Origin: CAWKDC01 sp964383495
Lineage (GTDB): Bacteria; Pseudomonadota; Gammaproteobacteria; JABCZS01
Length of the DNA: 64,000 nucleotides
Assembly (NCBI GenBank): GCA_964383495.1
Contig: CAYLHG010000005.1
Span: forward strand, 40,248 to 104,247
Direction of reading: 5' to 3'
The notes below the pieces were generated by a model that was given only the letters and a program-made list of their open reading frames with translations, did not search any database and was not told the origin of the DNA. Of this stretch, positions 25,748 through 34,909 are shown one piece after another; positions within the stretch are counted from its first letter, which is position 1, and every line of letters starts with the position of its first letter. Made by a program: the position numbers and the translations under genes.

Positions 25748-27067
25748 CTATTTATCTATGGCTGCTTGATTCAATGGGTACGCAAATGACGTTAGCCAAG
25801 CTATCAAAGTCAATATCGCTACCGGCGCTAATAATAACCATTTTGCCAATTCGCCCGATACCGAAACAGTATCTGCTGCCCCACCCAAAGAACTTACCTG
25901 AAAAATAACAAACACACAAGCCCCTGCACTCCATTGCGCCATGCTTTTGGCTAATGCATATACTAATGCTTGCATGTGTGTATGATAAGTCTGGCTCGTG
26001 TAATCAGCTAAATCGCTCAACATGCTTAAACGAGCGCTAGATGTTGTGGCCACCGCCATCCCTAATATCACAAATAATGGAAATAATGCCAAATGCATTT
26101 GAGGTGTGATCATCATCATTCCTACACACACTACTCCCAATGCAATCGAGCCCCAGCGATACCATTTGATTTTGCACACATATTTAAAACGCGTCATCAT
26201 CGCGTATAATACCCCGCCCGCCCCTAAGCTTAAAGCAATCGCATAAGCAGGCAATAAAGATAACGTTTGTGTATAAAATTTTAAATAAAATGGAAACAAC
26301 GCGGGCATTAATACTAAAACAGTTTCCATGCTGGCATTCATGATGATATACCAACGAAATGCAGGAACTTTAAAAGGAAAAGTTATTTTTTTAAATACAC
26401 CGCTCCAAGCACTTTTGGTAAAGTCGTGCTGCTTTTCAGGAATAAATAAAGTAAGCGCTAAAAAAGGTAATGTAAATAAACATGCAAATGACACAACAAA
26501 AATACGATATAATATAGAATCCGTGTGTTCGTGCGTCAAATAGTACGAAAAAATTAAAATAGTGGCAGCAACAGCAATCAGTTGAAATAACTGCCGCAAA
26601 TTACTTAAATGTGTGCGGCCGTGGTAATCTTCAACCAAATCGGGCCCCATGGCTGCGTACGGTGCCATCATACTGCCAGAGATTAAACCATACAAAATAG
26701 CGCCTGACCAAGCAATGATTAATTTTGCTGTCATATCAACATCAAATGGATACCACAATAATAAAAAACTTAAAAATACTATCGGCGCACCGATGACAAA
26801 AAAAGGCTTACGTTTTCCAAAACGCGTTTCTAATTGATCAGAAAAAATACCTGCAATGGGTTCAGAGAGCGCACGAGAAATTAACGCACTCGCGTAAATA
26901 GTGCCCGCCAATGCCAAAGGCAAACCCAATATTTGACTTAAAAAATAAGTATAAAAAATATCTAATAGTGTTCTTGCACCTGCAAAATAAATATCAGTGA
27001 ACGCGTATATCCATTCTTTTTTCACAACAGAAATATTAAATAATGGCTTTTTGCACAATGGTTTCAT
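25748..27067 (-). CDS. GPH-type MFS transporter (sugar:cation symporter family)
   Basis: A 439-residue protein with about 12 membrane helices. The loop SDQLETRFGKRKPFFVIGAP between helices 2 and 3 is the hallmark of the glycoside–pentoside–hexuronide (MelB-like) MFS branch; GPDLVEDYHGRTHLSNLRQ is the conserved loop after helix 4. The substrate is not predictable. ATG at 27067 lies inside the end of purA (32-base overlap), giving translational coupling. A start at 27097 is possible but gives an odd hydrophilic extension. Confidence 0.85.
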   Translation of the reverse strand: MKPLCKKPLFNISVVKKEWIYAFTDIYFAGARTLLDIFYTYFLSQILGLPLALAGTIYASALISRALSEPIAGIFSDQLETRFGKRKPFFVIGAPIVFLSFLLLWYPFDVDMTAKLIIAWSGAILYGLISGSMMAPYAAMGPDLVEDYHGRTHLSNLRQLFQLIAVAATILIFSYYLTHEHTDSILYRIFVVSFACLFTLPFLALTLFIPEKQHDFTKSAWSGVFKKITFPFKVPAFRWYIIMNASMETVLVLMPALFPFYLKFYTQTLSLLPAYAIALSLGAGGVLYAMMTRFKYVCKIKWYRWGSIALGVVCVGMMMITPQMHLALFPLFVILGMAVATTSSARLSMLSDLADYTSQTYHTHMQALVYALAKSMAQWSAGACVFVIFQVSSLGGAADTVSVSGELAKWLLLAPVAILTLIAWLTSFAYPLNQAAIDK

Positions 27068-28331
27068 GACGTCCTGGTCCTGTTGATAACAATACAATAG
27101 GTACGCCTAATAATGCCTCAATTCTAGCCAAATAGCGTTTGGCATTTTCTGGTAAACCAGCAAAATCCGTTAATCCCGCAGTCACTTCATCCCAACCTGG
27201 TAATGTTTCGTATATAGGCTGGCAAGTGTTGTAACGGTTTGTATCCGTTGGGGGGCAAGACAAACGTTCGCCGTCACACTCATAGGCTACGCACAGCTTT
27301 ACTTCCTTCAATCCATCAAGCACGTCTAACTTTGTAATACATAATCCTGATAAACTGTTCACTTGAACACTTTTACGCATGGCCGCAACATCAAACCATC
27401 CACAACGACGACGTCGCCCTGTGACAGTACCGTATTCTTTCCCTATAGAAAATAAATGTTCGCCAATCTCATCATGTAATTCTGTTGGCATAGGCCCAGA
27501 GCCTACACGCGTAGTATAAGCCTTAGTAATTCCCAACACGTCGTTGATGTACAAAGGTCCTAAGCCTGCACCAGAAGTAACACTGCCCGCCGTTGTATTC
27601 GATGAGGTAACAAAAGGATAAGTGCCATGATCAATATCTAGTAATGTGCCTTGTGCTGCTTCAAACAAAATCACTTTGTGTTCTTGGCGCATTTTATTGA
27701 GAATATCCCCTACTTCTTGTAGCAAGGGCAATACCTCGTCGCGCAGCGATAACGTTGCTGCTAATAATGTGGACTCATCCACAGGAGATTCATGATAATA
27801 ATTTTCTAAAATAAAATTGTGATACGCTGCTTGTTTTTTAAGTTGCGCTAAAAATTGCTCTGGGTGAAGTAAATCCCCCAAGCGCAACCCACGACGTGCA
27901 ATTTTATCCTCATAGCAAGGACCAATACCTCGGCCCGTGGTGCCGATCGCTGCGTTTCCTAACGATTTTTCTTTTGCTTGATCTAATGCAATGTGCGTCG
28001 GTAAAATAATGGGACAGGCAGGGCTGAGTGCCAAACGAGAACGCACTGTAACGCCTTTTGCTTCCAACATGTTAATTTCAGAAAATAAGACGGGAAGCGA
28101 AACAACAACACCATTCCCAATGAAACAGCGCGTGTGTGGGCGCAAAATACCTGATGGCACAAGACTCAGCGCTGTGCGCTCACCCTCAATGACAAGCGTA
28201 TGACCAGCATTATGGCCACCTTGGTAACGAACCACCGCATCGGCTTTTTCGGTAAGCCAATCAATGACCTTGCCTTTGCCCTCGTCACCCCATTGGCTGC
28301 CGAGAACAACAATGCATTTGCCTTGTTTCAC
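27036..28331 (-). CDS. purA: Adenylosuccinate synthetase PurA
   Basis: A 431-residue enzyme making adenylosuccinate from IMP, Asp and GTP. It shows VVLGSQWGDEGKGKVID (P-loop-like GTP site), YQGGHNAGHTLV, IGTTGRGIGPCYEDK, EAAQGTLLDIDHGTYPFVTSS and GRRRRCGWFD. The start is GTG at 28331, with GGGAG upstream. It is the last member of the hfq–hflKC–purA housekeeping run. Confidence 0.97.
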   Translation of the reverse strand: MKQGKCIVVLGSQWGDEGKGKVIDWLTEKADAVVRYQGGHNAGHTLVIEGERTALSLVPSGILRPHTRCFIGNGVVVSLPVLFSEINMLEAKGVTVRSRLALSPACPIILPTHIALDQAKEKSLGNAAIGTTGRGIGPCYEDKIARRGLRLGDLLHPEQFLAQLKKQAAYHNFILENYYHESPVDESTLLAATLSLRDEVLPLLQEVGDILNKMRQEHKVILFEAAQGTLLDIDHGTYPFVTSSNTTAGSVTSGAGLGPLYINDVLGITKAYTTRVGSGPMPTELHDEIGEHLFSIGKEYGTVTGRRRRCGWFDVAAMRKSVQVNSLSGLCITKLDVLDGLKEVKLCVAYECDGERLSCPPTDTNRYNTCQPIYETLPGWDEVTAGLTDFAGLPENAKRYLARIEALLGVPIVLLSTGPGRHETIVQKAII

Positions 28332-28336
28332 TTGTT

Positions 28337-28400
28337 ACTCCCTCGCACCCTACAGGGCGCAGCCCTCGCACCGTAACCAGCGCCCGCGAGAGGCGATGAT
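28337..28400. repeat. GC-rich palindromic spacer between hflC and purA
   Basis: Much more GC-rich than its surroundings. It contains GGGCGC and GCGCCC arms and the short palindrome CCCTACAGGG. The reverse complement has GTAGGGTGCGAG, akin to GTAGGGCGCATAA in the next spacer. This is REP-like. Confidence 0.45.
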
Positions 28401-28420
28401 CTTCGGGCAAGAGTCTATCA

Positions 28421-29302
28421 TTACTGGCTTGTTTTGCCAAAAAATTGAAAAAATTCACCTTCAGGTGATAATACAAAAATATCCTCAGCTTTTCCGTTAC
28501 GGAATGCGGTTTCATATGCTGCTAAACTGCGTGTGAAAGCATAAAAATCAGGATCTTTGCTATAAGCACGCCCGTATATTTCGGTCACTTTCCCTTCTGC
28601 CTCACCGCGCGTGACACTCGCCTCACCTTGCGCTCTCGCCACAATAATGCGTGCTTCTTCATCCGCTTTGGCACGAATTTCCTCTGCACGGCGCTCGCCA
28701 TCTGCACGATGTGCTGCTGCTACTTGCTCACGCTCAGCGCGCATGCGCTCGAATACAGAGCTTGATACTTCATCAGGTAAATCAATTCGCTTAATACGAA
28801 CATCTACCACCTCAATCCCGAGCGATTCCGCGCTATCGTTAATTTGCGTGCTCAAGTCACGCATGATGGTATCGCGGTTTTCACTGACCACTTGGCTAAT
28901 GGTAGAACGCCCAAATTGTGCACGTAATCCATCAGATACTTTTTGTTCTAATAAATCTTCTGCACGTGCAAAAAGCCCGCTGGTCGATTTGTAAAATTGT
29001 GCGAAATCACGAATCCGCCATTTTACAAAGGAGTTTACTAAGACGTCTTTTTTCTCTATCGTCACGATACGCGATTCTTGTATGTCTAATGTTTGGATAC
29101 GTGAATCTAAACGAATCACTTGGGAAATGATCGGGAACTTCACATTCAAACCTGGCTCATACATTTTCGCTTTGCCGTCTTTATCTTGCAGCAATTTACC
29201 CAACACGGTGACTAATCCACGTTCTGTTTGAGAAATAGTGAATGTGCTTAAAAATATTGCTCCGAGTACTACGACAAGGATGGTTAGCCATGATTTTTTC
29301 AA
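28421..29302 (-). CDS. hflC: HflC, modulator subunit of FtsH protease
   Basis: A 293-residue SPFH/band-7 protein with one N-terminal membrane anchor (WLTILVVVLGAIFLSTF). The band-7 domain spans about residues 20–200 (SQTERGLVTVLGK, SRIVTIEKKDVLVNSFVKWRI, DVRIKRIDLPDEVSSSVFERMRAER), then an Ala/Glu-rich coiled coil. It forms the periplasmic cage around FtsH with HflK. The start is a TTG at 29302 with GGAGACAA in front; no better ATG exists. Confidence 0.95.
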   Translation of the reverse strand: MKKSWLTILVVVLGAIFLSTFTISQTERGLVTVLGKLLQDKDGKAKMYEPGLNVKFPIISQVIRLDSRIQTLDIQESRIVTIEKKDVLVNSFVKWRIRDFAQFYKSTSGLFARAEDLLEQKVSDGLRAQFGRSTISQVVSENRDTIMRDLSTQINDSAESLGIEVVDVRIKRIDLPDEVSSSVFERMRAEREQVAAAHRADGERRAEEIRAKADEEARIIVARAQGEASVTRGEAEGKVTEIYGRAYSKDPDFYAFTRSLAAYETAFRNGKAEDIFVLSPEGEFFQFFGKTSQ

Positions 29303-29326
29303 GTTTGTCTCCTAGTGCTTGCTCTT

Positions 29327-29397
29327 TCCCAAAACCCCGCGCCTACGGCGCTGCCCCGGCGGGCGCATATTATGCGCCCTACAAGGGGGCGGTTAAG
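29327..29397. repeat. GC-rich palindromic spacer between hflK and hflC
   Basis: Includes a near-perfect palindrome, GGGCGCATA-T-TATGCGCCC, at 29361–29379, flanked by GCGCCTACGGCGC and GGGGGCGG. It looks like a REP-type intergenic element placed in the hflKC operon, possibly affecting mRNA stability between the two genes. Confidence 0.5.
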
Positions 29398-29400
29398 GTG

Positions 29401-30501
29401 CTACCGTGTGCGGCCATCGCGTACATCTACCATCGGAGCCGCTGGCGGCGCGGAAGGTGTTTGTACTGTTGAAGCCAAACCTGGCAACGCAGCTGGCGTA
29501 CGGTTTTTCATCAATTGATCCAGCGGCAAATATAACATTGAGCCCGTGTTTTTCGTATCTACTAAAATTTTAGGCACCTCTGCCAAAATACCCGACATAG
29601 TATCTAAATATAAACGACGTTTTGTAACCGCTGGCGCTGTTTTATAAGCTTCGAGCACTCGTTCAAAACGCGCTACATCTCCCGCTGCTCTCAACGTTGT
29701 TTCACCCGCATAAGCGCGCGCATCTGCCAAAACCCGTTGAGCTTGACCTTCTGCACTCGGCAAAATACGCTCACGGTAAGCCTGCGCTTGGTTGATCATT
29801 CTTTGCTCATCTTCCTGCGCTTTGATGGCATCATCAAACGCATCTTTCACTTCTTCAGGCGCACGTGCAGGCTGCATTGCCACGTCTGTGATCGTTAAAC
29901 CGATTTGGTATAGCTGCAGCGTTTGTTGCAATTGTTCGCGGATGGCATCACGTACTTTAGCACGTTGTGCAGTTAAAATTTCATCGAGTGTAGAAACGCC
30001 TACTACTTGCCGAATAGCGCTATCGGCAGCTTCTTCTAAGCTATACACAGGATCAACAACACTGAATAAATAATTTTCTAAATTACCAACTTTATATTGA
30101 ACAGTGATTTCCACAAATACAATATTTTCATCTTTCGTCAACATACGATTACGGTGACGAGAGGCATGAATTTCTTCCACATTCACAATTTTTTTCGTAC
30201 GAATCAGTGGAGGCAACCAATGCGGCCCTGACCCCACTTCTTTCACAAACTTTCCAAATTGAAAAACAGCAGCACGCTCTGCAGGTTTAACAATGTAAAT
30301 GCCCGCAATACAGTAAATAACGATTACAGCAATTAATAGCAAGCGAAAACCACCTGCAAAATGCTTCCCGCGCGGCGGTTGCGCAGTAAAACTCGGCTTG
30401 CGGCCCAATAATTGCTCGAGCTGACGTTTTAAACCTAATAATAGTTTATCAAAATCAGGAGGACCCGCTTCATTATTGCCACGCCAAGGATCTTTTGCCA
30501 T
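29401..30501 (-). CDS. hflK: HflK, modulator subunit of FtsH protease
   Basis: A 366-residue SPFH protein. The hydrophilic N-terminal tail is typical of HflK (AKDPWRGNNEAGPPDFDKLL), then comes a membrane helix (FRLLLIAVIVIYCIAGIYIV), the band-7 domain (VQFGKFVKEVGSGPHWLPP, TKDENIVFVEITVQYKV), and a helical C-terminal part with AQRVLADARAYAGET. Start ATG follows GGAG. The usual gammaproteobacterial hflX gene upstream is missing; hfq is next. Confidence 0.95.
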   Translation of the reverse strand: MAKDPWRGNNEAGPPDFDKLLLGLKRQLEQLLGRKPSFTAQPPRGKHFAGGFRLLLIAVIVIYCIAGIYIVKPAERAAVFQFGKFVKEVGSGPHWLPPLIRTKKIVNVEEIHASRHRNRMLTKDENIVFVEITVQYKVGNLENYLFSVVDPVYSLEEAADSAIRQVVGVSTLDEILTAQRAKVRDAIREQLQQTLQLYQIGLTITDVAMQPARAPEEVKDAFDDAIKAQEDEQRMINQAQAYRERILPSAEGQAQRVLADARAYAGETTLRAAGDVARFERVLEAYKTAPAVTKRRLYLDTMSGILAEVPKILVDTKNTGSMLYLPLDQLMKNRTPAALPGLASTVQTPSAPPAAPMVDVRDGRTR

Positions 30502-30534
30502 TGATTACTCCACAAAACCGTAGGGGTGCACACT

Positions 30535-30600
30535 GGAAAATAGAAAACGGAGAACAGAGAATAGGAAAAAAATTTTCCGCCTTCTGTCCTCCGTCTTCCG
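30535..30600. repeat. Purine/pyrimidine inverted repeat between hfq and hflK
   Basis: A purine-rich left arm (GGAAAATAGAAAACGGAGAA…) faces a pyrimidine-rich right arm (…CCTTCTGTCCTCCGTCTTCC) with AAAAAAATTTT at the centre. Allowing mismatches, the arms pair over roughly 27 bases. It ends two bases before the hfq stop, so it could form the hfq mRNA 3' hairpin. Confidence 0.55.
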
Positions 30601-30601
30601 A

Positions 30602-30898
30602 TTAAAACCCTTCGTCTTCGTATGCGTCAGGTAAACCTTCCACATTGACAGACTCACCTGGAGCATGCCCAGCAGCGTTATTGTTGCCCATTCTTACATT
30701 CCGAGCAGGCACAACCGTCGAAATCGCGTGCTTGTAAACCATTTGGCTCACCGTGTTTTTTAATAATACAACAAATTGATCAAAGGATTCAACTTGCCCT
30801 TGCAATTTGATACCGTTTACCAAATAAATAGAAACAGGTACTTTTTCTTTGCGCAATGCATTTAAAAATGGATCTTGTAATGTTTGCCCTTTCGACAT
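30602..30898 (-). CDS. hfq: RNA chaperone Hfq
   Basis: A 98-residue Sm-like protein that forms hexamers and pairs small RNAs with mRNAs. Sm1 is QDPFLNALRKEKVPVSIYLVNG and onward, and Sm2 ends in YKHAISTVVPARNV (the YKH motif contacts U-rich RNA). It has a short acidic tail (PDAYEDEGF). ATG at 30898 follows GGGAGAGAAG. It lies between miaA and hflK. Confidence 0.97.
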   Translation of the reverse strand: MSKGQTLQDPFLNALRKEKVPVSIYLVNGIKLQGQVESFDQFVVLLKNTVSQMVYKHAISTVVPARNVRMGNNNAAGHAPGESVNVEGLPDAYEDEGF

Positions 30899-31017
30899 GG
30901 CTTCTCTCCCAACACTAGGTACTGACTTAGTTATTTTACTTAACGCTTCCAACAGAAACGACCATAAAATGTTGGGAGATGATAACACATTTTTTTAAAG
31001 ATGATCTATAGGATTTG

Positions 31018-31908
31018 TTAAACATTTTGAATCATCACCCCAGGCCAACTGCGCAACCAAGTCATTTGACGCTTTGCCAATTGACGAGTAGCAACGATGC
31101 TGCGAAAACGAAAAGTTTCGTGGTCCATTTCACCATCCAAGTAAGCCCACGCCTCTTGATAACCTACCGATTTGATGGCGGGTAACGAAGCATGCAAATC
31201 TCCCCTTGCCCGCAACTGCTTTACTTCATCTAAAAAGCCAGCAGCCAGCATTTCATCAAAACGCGCTTCTAAGCGTGCATGCAAAGCAGCACGATCGGCC
31301 GGCATTAAACCTATTGCATGAATAGGATAAGGAAAACCAAGACGATGCGAAGCCTGCCAAACAGATAAAGGCTGTCCTGTCATTCGGTAAACTTCCAGCG
31401 CCCGCGAAATGCGCTGCTTGTCGTTCGGTTTGATACGCGCGGCAGCGACGACGTCCATTTGAGCCAGCTTTGCGTGCATAGCAGGCCAATCTTGTTGTTC
31501 AGCTTCCGCTTGTATGGCTTCTCGCACTTCCATCGATGCTTCAGGTAAATCAGATAACCCTTGCATCAAGGCCCGAAAATACATCATGCTTCCCCCAACC
31601 AGCAAGGGCGTTTTTCCCTGTTTAAACGCTGCTTCGATGGCCTGCATCGCGTCGCGGCAAAAATCAGCCACATTATAAGGAGTTGCAGGGTCACAGATAT
31701 CAATCAAGGCATGAGGGTATTGGGCTAATAAAGCAGGAGATAGCTTAGCACTCCCAATATCTAGCCTACGGTAAACTTGCGTAGCATCCACGTTAATCAG
31801 CGCGACATTGCCCTCATCTGCCATTTTTAACGCCAAAGCGGTTTTACCGGAGCCAGTAGGACCCATTAAAAAAACGACAGTATTTGAAGGAAAGTTGGAG
31901 TACTGCAT
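31018..31908 (-). CDS. miaA: tRNA dimethylallyltransferase MiaA
   Basis: A 296-residue enzyme adding the isopentenyl group to A37 of tRNAs reading UNN codons. P-loop MGPTGSGKTALALKMA is near residue 15, followed by VDATQVYRRLDIGSAK (the Asp general base), VGGSMMYFRALMQGL, NDKQRISRALEVYRMTG and SVGYQEAWAYLDGE. It sits in its usual place between mutL and hfq. Confidence 0.97.
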   Translation of the reverse strand: MQYSNFPSNTVVFLMGPTGSGKTALALKMADEGNVALINVDATQVYRRLDIGSAKLSPALLAQYPHALIDICDPATPYNVADFCRDAMQAIEAAFKQGKTPLLVGGSMMYFRALMQGLSDLPEASMEVREAIQAEAEQQDWPAMHAKLAQMDVVAAARIKPNDKQRISRALEVYRMTGQPLSVWQASHRLGFPYPIHAIGLMPADRAALHARLEARFDEMLAAGFLDEVKQLRARGDLHASLPAIKSVGYQEAWAYLDGEMDHETFRFRSIVATRQLAKRQMTWLRSWPGVMIQNV

Positions 31909-31917
31909 GGGGCTATT

Positions 31918-33540
31918 CTACCGTAAAAACGCTTCCGGCGCATAGTCTTTATAGGCGATGGCACCCGCCCCCAAAGCAGATTCACATGCCAACAATGTAA
32001 CAGTAATGGCTTGATAATCCATAGGATGTGACGCTGCCCAAGCGTTAGCCCAAGCATGCAGTAAAGATGCTTCTGTCATATTGTTTTCAATATTTACTAC
32101 GCGACAAGCAACCCCTTGTAGATATTGGGGAATATCCCGTATAACATATTGCGATTTTCCCACGCATTGAATTTCAAACCCTAAGTCTTGATGTAAAGAA
32201 ACGGTGGCTTCTGATACATCTGATGGTAAATGAAAAGGCACTAATAAAGGCATAGCTGGAATAGTGCCAAATTGCTTTTCCATTTGAAAACGTGCTGTTG
32301 CATATTGAATCAATGTTTTTTGCCAATCAATAGCAATAAGATGATCATCTTTTTGCAAAATAACAACTGTATTGCCTAGCACAGCTACTATTTTTCCGAG
32401 TGATAATGTTTCAGAAATTGCTGGCGGCCACACGCGCGCACGCCTCTCAGCTTGTTTTGGCTGAAATAAGGCAGAAAATGTTTGTTGTTTTTGTGGAATA
32501 ATATTATTCTCAGCAACATCCGCAATATTTTTCTGAATGCCTTGATGAGCAGATACAGATAAAGCATTTTCAATACTGCGCATAATAAAATCATGCACTA
32601 AGCGTGCCTCTCTAAAGCGAACTTCATGTTTAGTGGGATGCACATTTACATCTACACTGGCTGGATCACATGTTAAAAATAACACGTAAGATGGAAATCT
32701 TCCCGTAAAAATGCGATCACCATAGGCAGTGCGCACAGCATGCATTAATACTTTATCGCGCAATGGGCGACCGTTTACATATAAATAAGCTTGATCGTGG
32801 CTCGAGCGCGCTTGCTCGCTATTTCCTAACCAACCTTGTAAGCGCATTTGAGTGATAGATTCATCAACGTATAACGCTTGGTCCATAAAGGCACGAGAAA
32901 CAACCTGTTGTATCCGCGGTTTAAAATCCGAAGCGACATCATAACGCTTAATACATTTTTGATCATGGTACAAATGAAAAGAAACGTGAGGATGCATCAA
33001 CACAATTCTTTTAAGTGTTTCCTCAACAGCTAATAATTCACTGCGATCACTTTTTAAAAATTTTTGACGTGCAGGTGTATTAAAAAATAAATGCTTAACC
33101 ACTACACTGGTTCCCTGAGGATGCGCAGCAGGTTTAATAATAGGGTCCATATTTTTACCTTCGACATGAACACTCAAGGCTTCATGAGGCGAACGACAAG
33201 AAACCAATGTTAAACGTGACACAGATGCAATACTAGCCAGCGCTTCGCCCCGAAACCCTAATGTTTGAATTTGCGCTAAATCTGCAGGAGAAATAATTTT
33301 ACTGGTAGCATGTGCCGCTAACGCCAATAACATATCTTCAGGATTAATACCGCGTCCGTTGTCTTCCACACGAATAAGTTGCGTACCGCCCTTTTCAAGA
33401 TAAAGACGAATATGTGTGGCGCCGGCGTCTAAACTGTTCTCGAGTAATTCTTTGACGACAGACGCAGGGCGTTCTACCACTTCGCCCGCAGCAATTTGGT
33501 TATATAAGGAAGGAGGTAGTAATTGGATTCTGTCGCGCAT
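31918..33540 (-). CDS. mutL: DNA mismatch repair protein MutL
   Basis: A 540-residue MutL. The GHKL ATPase half is intact: IAAGEVVERPASVVKELLENSLDAGAT, EDNGRGI, ATSKI, LGFRGEALASIASVS, GTSVVVKHLFFNTPARQKF. The C-terminal dimerisation half is present. In place of the usual DxHAAHER endonuclease motif it reads AIDWQKTLIQYATARF, so this MutL probably has no nuclease activity, as in enterobacteria. It is also somewhat short. Gene order mutL–miaA–hfq is conserved, but an unknown gene separates it from amiB. Confidence 0.95.
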   Translation of the reverse strand: MRDRIQLLPPSLYNQIAAGEVVERPASVVKELLENSLDAGATHIRLYLEKGGTQLIRVEDNGRGINPEDMLLALAAHATSKIISPADLAQIQTLGFRGEALASIASVSRLTLVSCRSPHEALSVHVEGKNMDPIIKPAAHPQGTSVVVKHLFFNTPARQKFLKSDRSELLAVEETLKRIVLMHPHVSFHLYHDQKCIKRYDVASDFKPRIQQVVSRAFMDQALYVDESITQMRLQGWLGNSEQARSSHDQAYLYVNGRPLRDKVLMHAVRTAYGDRIFTGRFPSYVLFLTCDPASVDVNVHPTKHEVRFREARLVHDFIMRSIENALSVSAHQGIQKNIADVAENNIIPQKQQTFSALFQPKQAERRARVWPPAISETLSLGKIVAVLGNTVVILQKDDHLIAIDWQKTLIQYATARFQMEKQFGTIPAMPLLVPFHLPSDVSEATVSLHQDLGFEIQCVGKSQYVIRDIPQYLQGVACRVVNIENNMTEASLLHAWANAWAASHPMDYQAITVTLLACESALGAGAIAYKDYAPEAFLR

Positions 33541-33599
33541 GAGTAATATTGTAATGTAAACGCTGGGTTAATGCAAAAACCCCCGCTCATATTATGCTT

Positions 33600-34841
33600 C
33601 TAGATACTCAACTGTCTAGACATAGGCTGATCGAATTTTTTAAATTCTACATCTGAAACAGCAGACGAAAAAGATACTTTTGACTGTGACTGTAATACTT
33701 GATTTTCTATCTCGCCTATTTTATCTCCATAACTCGGCCGCAGCGCCCCTGCAGTCATCACCCACGAAGATCCTGCTGCAGCACACATGACAATGGCCGC
33801 ACCGCAAAGAATACTATAAGAATCTAGCATGTCTTGCGGCGTATCCACTGCTTCCAGTGTTTTTAAAAATTCATAAAAACCAAATAACGCAAATGCAATC
33901 TCACCTAATACATTCCCTGCTCTTGCGCCATAAAAAACCCAAGAAGATGAAGCCGCTTGAGATGTTTTTTGTTCCAAAGCTGCAGGTTTTGCATAATCTT
34001 CGCAAACCTGCTCCTCAGATTTTTTCCAAAAGTAAGGAATACCTAACAATACATACAATATCACCACTGCGACTGCAGCATCCTCTATTTGATTTTCTAA
34101 AAATTCATAAGCCACCATGCCCGTAAATGAAGCAGTGACAATACTCGCCATTAAATATAACGTAAAGAATGCATATGCTTCGTTTCGGCGATTACCGTCT
34201 ATTTGTTTCAAAGCTTTGAGATTAAATTCTTCTTTAAAGCGAGATAATTTTTTTGTGTATTTATACGTTTGTGCGGCTTCCGCAACAGCAGCACTCATAC
34301 ACAATAATATGACTAATGCAATTTCAAGATCTTCGTTTTCCCAGTCTTTTACGCATTCAACAATACCGTACCCAGACAATACTAATTCGATCATTACTAA
34401 AAAAATGGTAGATAAAACAACACCACTCCACATTATTTTTTGCGGTGCTGTTTTTTTACTATCAGGATTATATTGATAATCAATGCAGTACTCGGTGGTG
34501 TCATGGCGGTACATATACCAACTGGCCGCTGTAACAACCATACCAATACAAAGCGGCAACAGGATATCGCCTTCTTCTACAACAGCATCTTCTCTCAACA
34601 TTGCAAAATAAGATGCAGACGCAGCGCCTGCCCCAAGCGCACATAAAAATGCCCACATTTCCCCAATGCGATTTCGTTTTTTTAAGACTTGTAAGTAATG
34701 CCACGCTGCTGCGCGTTGTTCATCAGAAACCGTTTCGGAATCTAAAATTAATTTAACGGAATTAAGACGACGCTCGATGAGCTCGTACCCACCGCCGGGT
34801 GGTTCTTCACTTTGTTTATCTGCAGAGCTAGCCACATTCAT
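33600..34841 (-). CDS. Unknown multi-pass membrane protein built of TM hairpins (copy 2 of 3)
   Basis: A 413-residue protein. ATG at 34841 follows GGGGGG. About eight hydrophobic segments form four helix–acidic loop–helix hairpins; loops include REDAVVEEGD, KDWENEDLE and EAVDTPQDMLD. AGNVLGEIAFALFGFYEFLKTL resembles a segment of the protein at 7093–7794, and KTL…DSYS recurs in the protein at 36825–38384. A soluble N-terminal region and a Ser-rich C-terminal tail are probably cytoplasmic. No family is recognised. It interrupts the normally adjacent mutL and amiB, which suggests later insertion. Confidence 0.7.
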   Translation of the reverse strand: MNVASSADKQSEEPPGGGYELIERRLNSVKLILDSETVSDEQRAAAWHYLQVLKKRNRIGEMWAFLCALGAGAASASYFAMLREDAVVEEGDILLPLCIGMVVTAASWYMYRHDTTEYCIDYQYNPDSKKTAPQKIMWSGVVLSTIFLVMIELVLSGYGIVECVKDWENEDLEIALVILLCMSAAVAEAAQTYKYTKKLSRFKEEFNLKALKQIDGNRRNEAYAFFTLYLMASIVTASFTGMVAYEFLENQIEDAAVAVVILYVLLGIPYFWKKSEEQVCEDYAKPAALEQKTSQAASSSWVFYGARAGNVLGEIAFALFGFYEFLKTLEAVDTPQDMLDSYSILCGAAIVMCAAAGSSWVMTAGALRPSYGDKIGEIENQVLQSQSKVSFSSAVSDVEFKKFDQPMSRQLSI

Positions 34842-34909
34842 GCCCCCCACGATTCAATTCATTGAGTTACGCATCTTAGGGCGTGGGGGAAGCAATGTCA
34901 AGTAATTTT

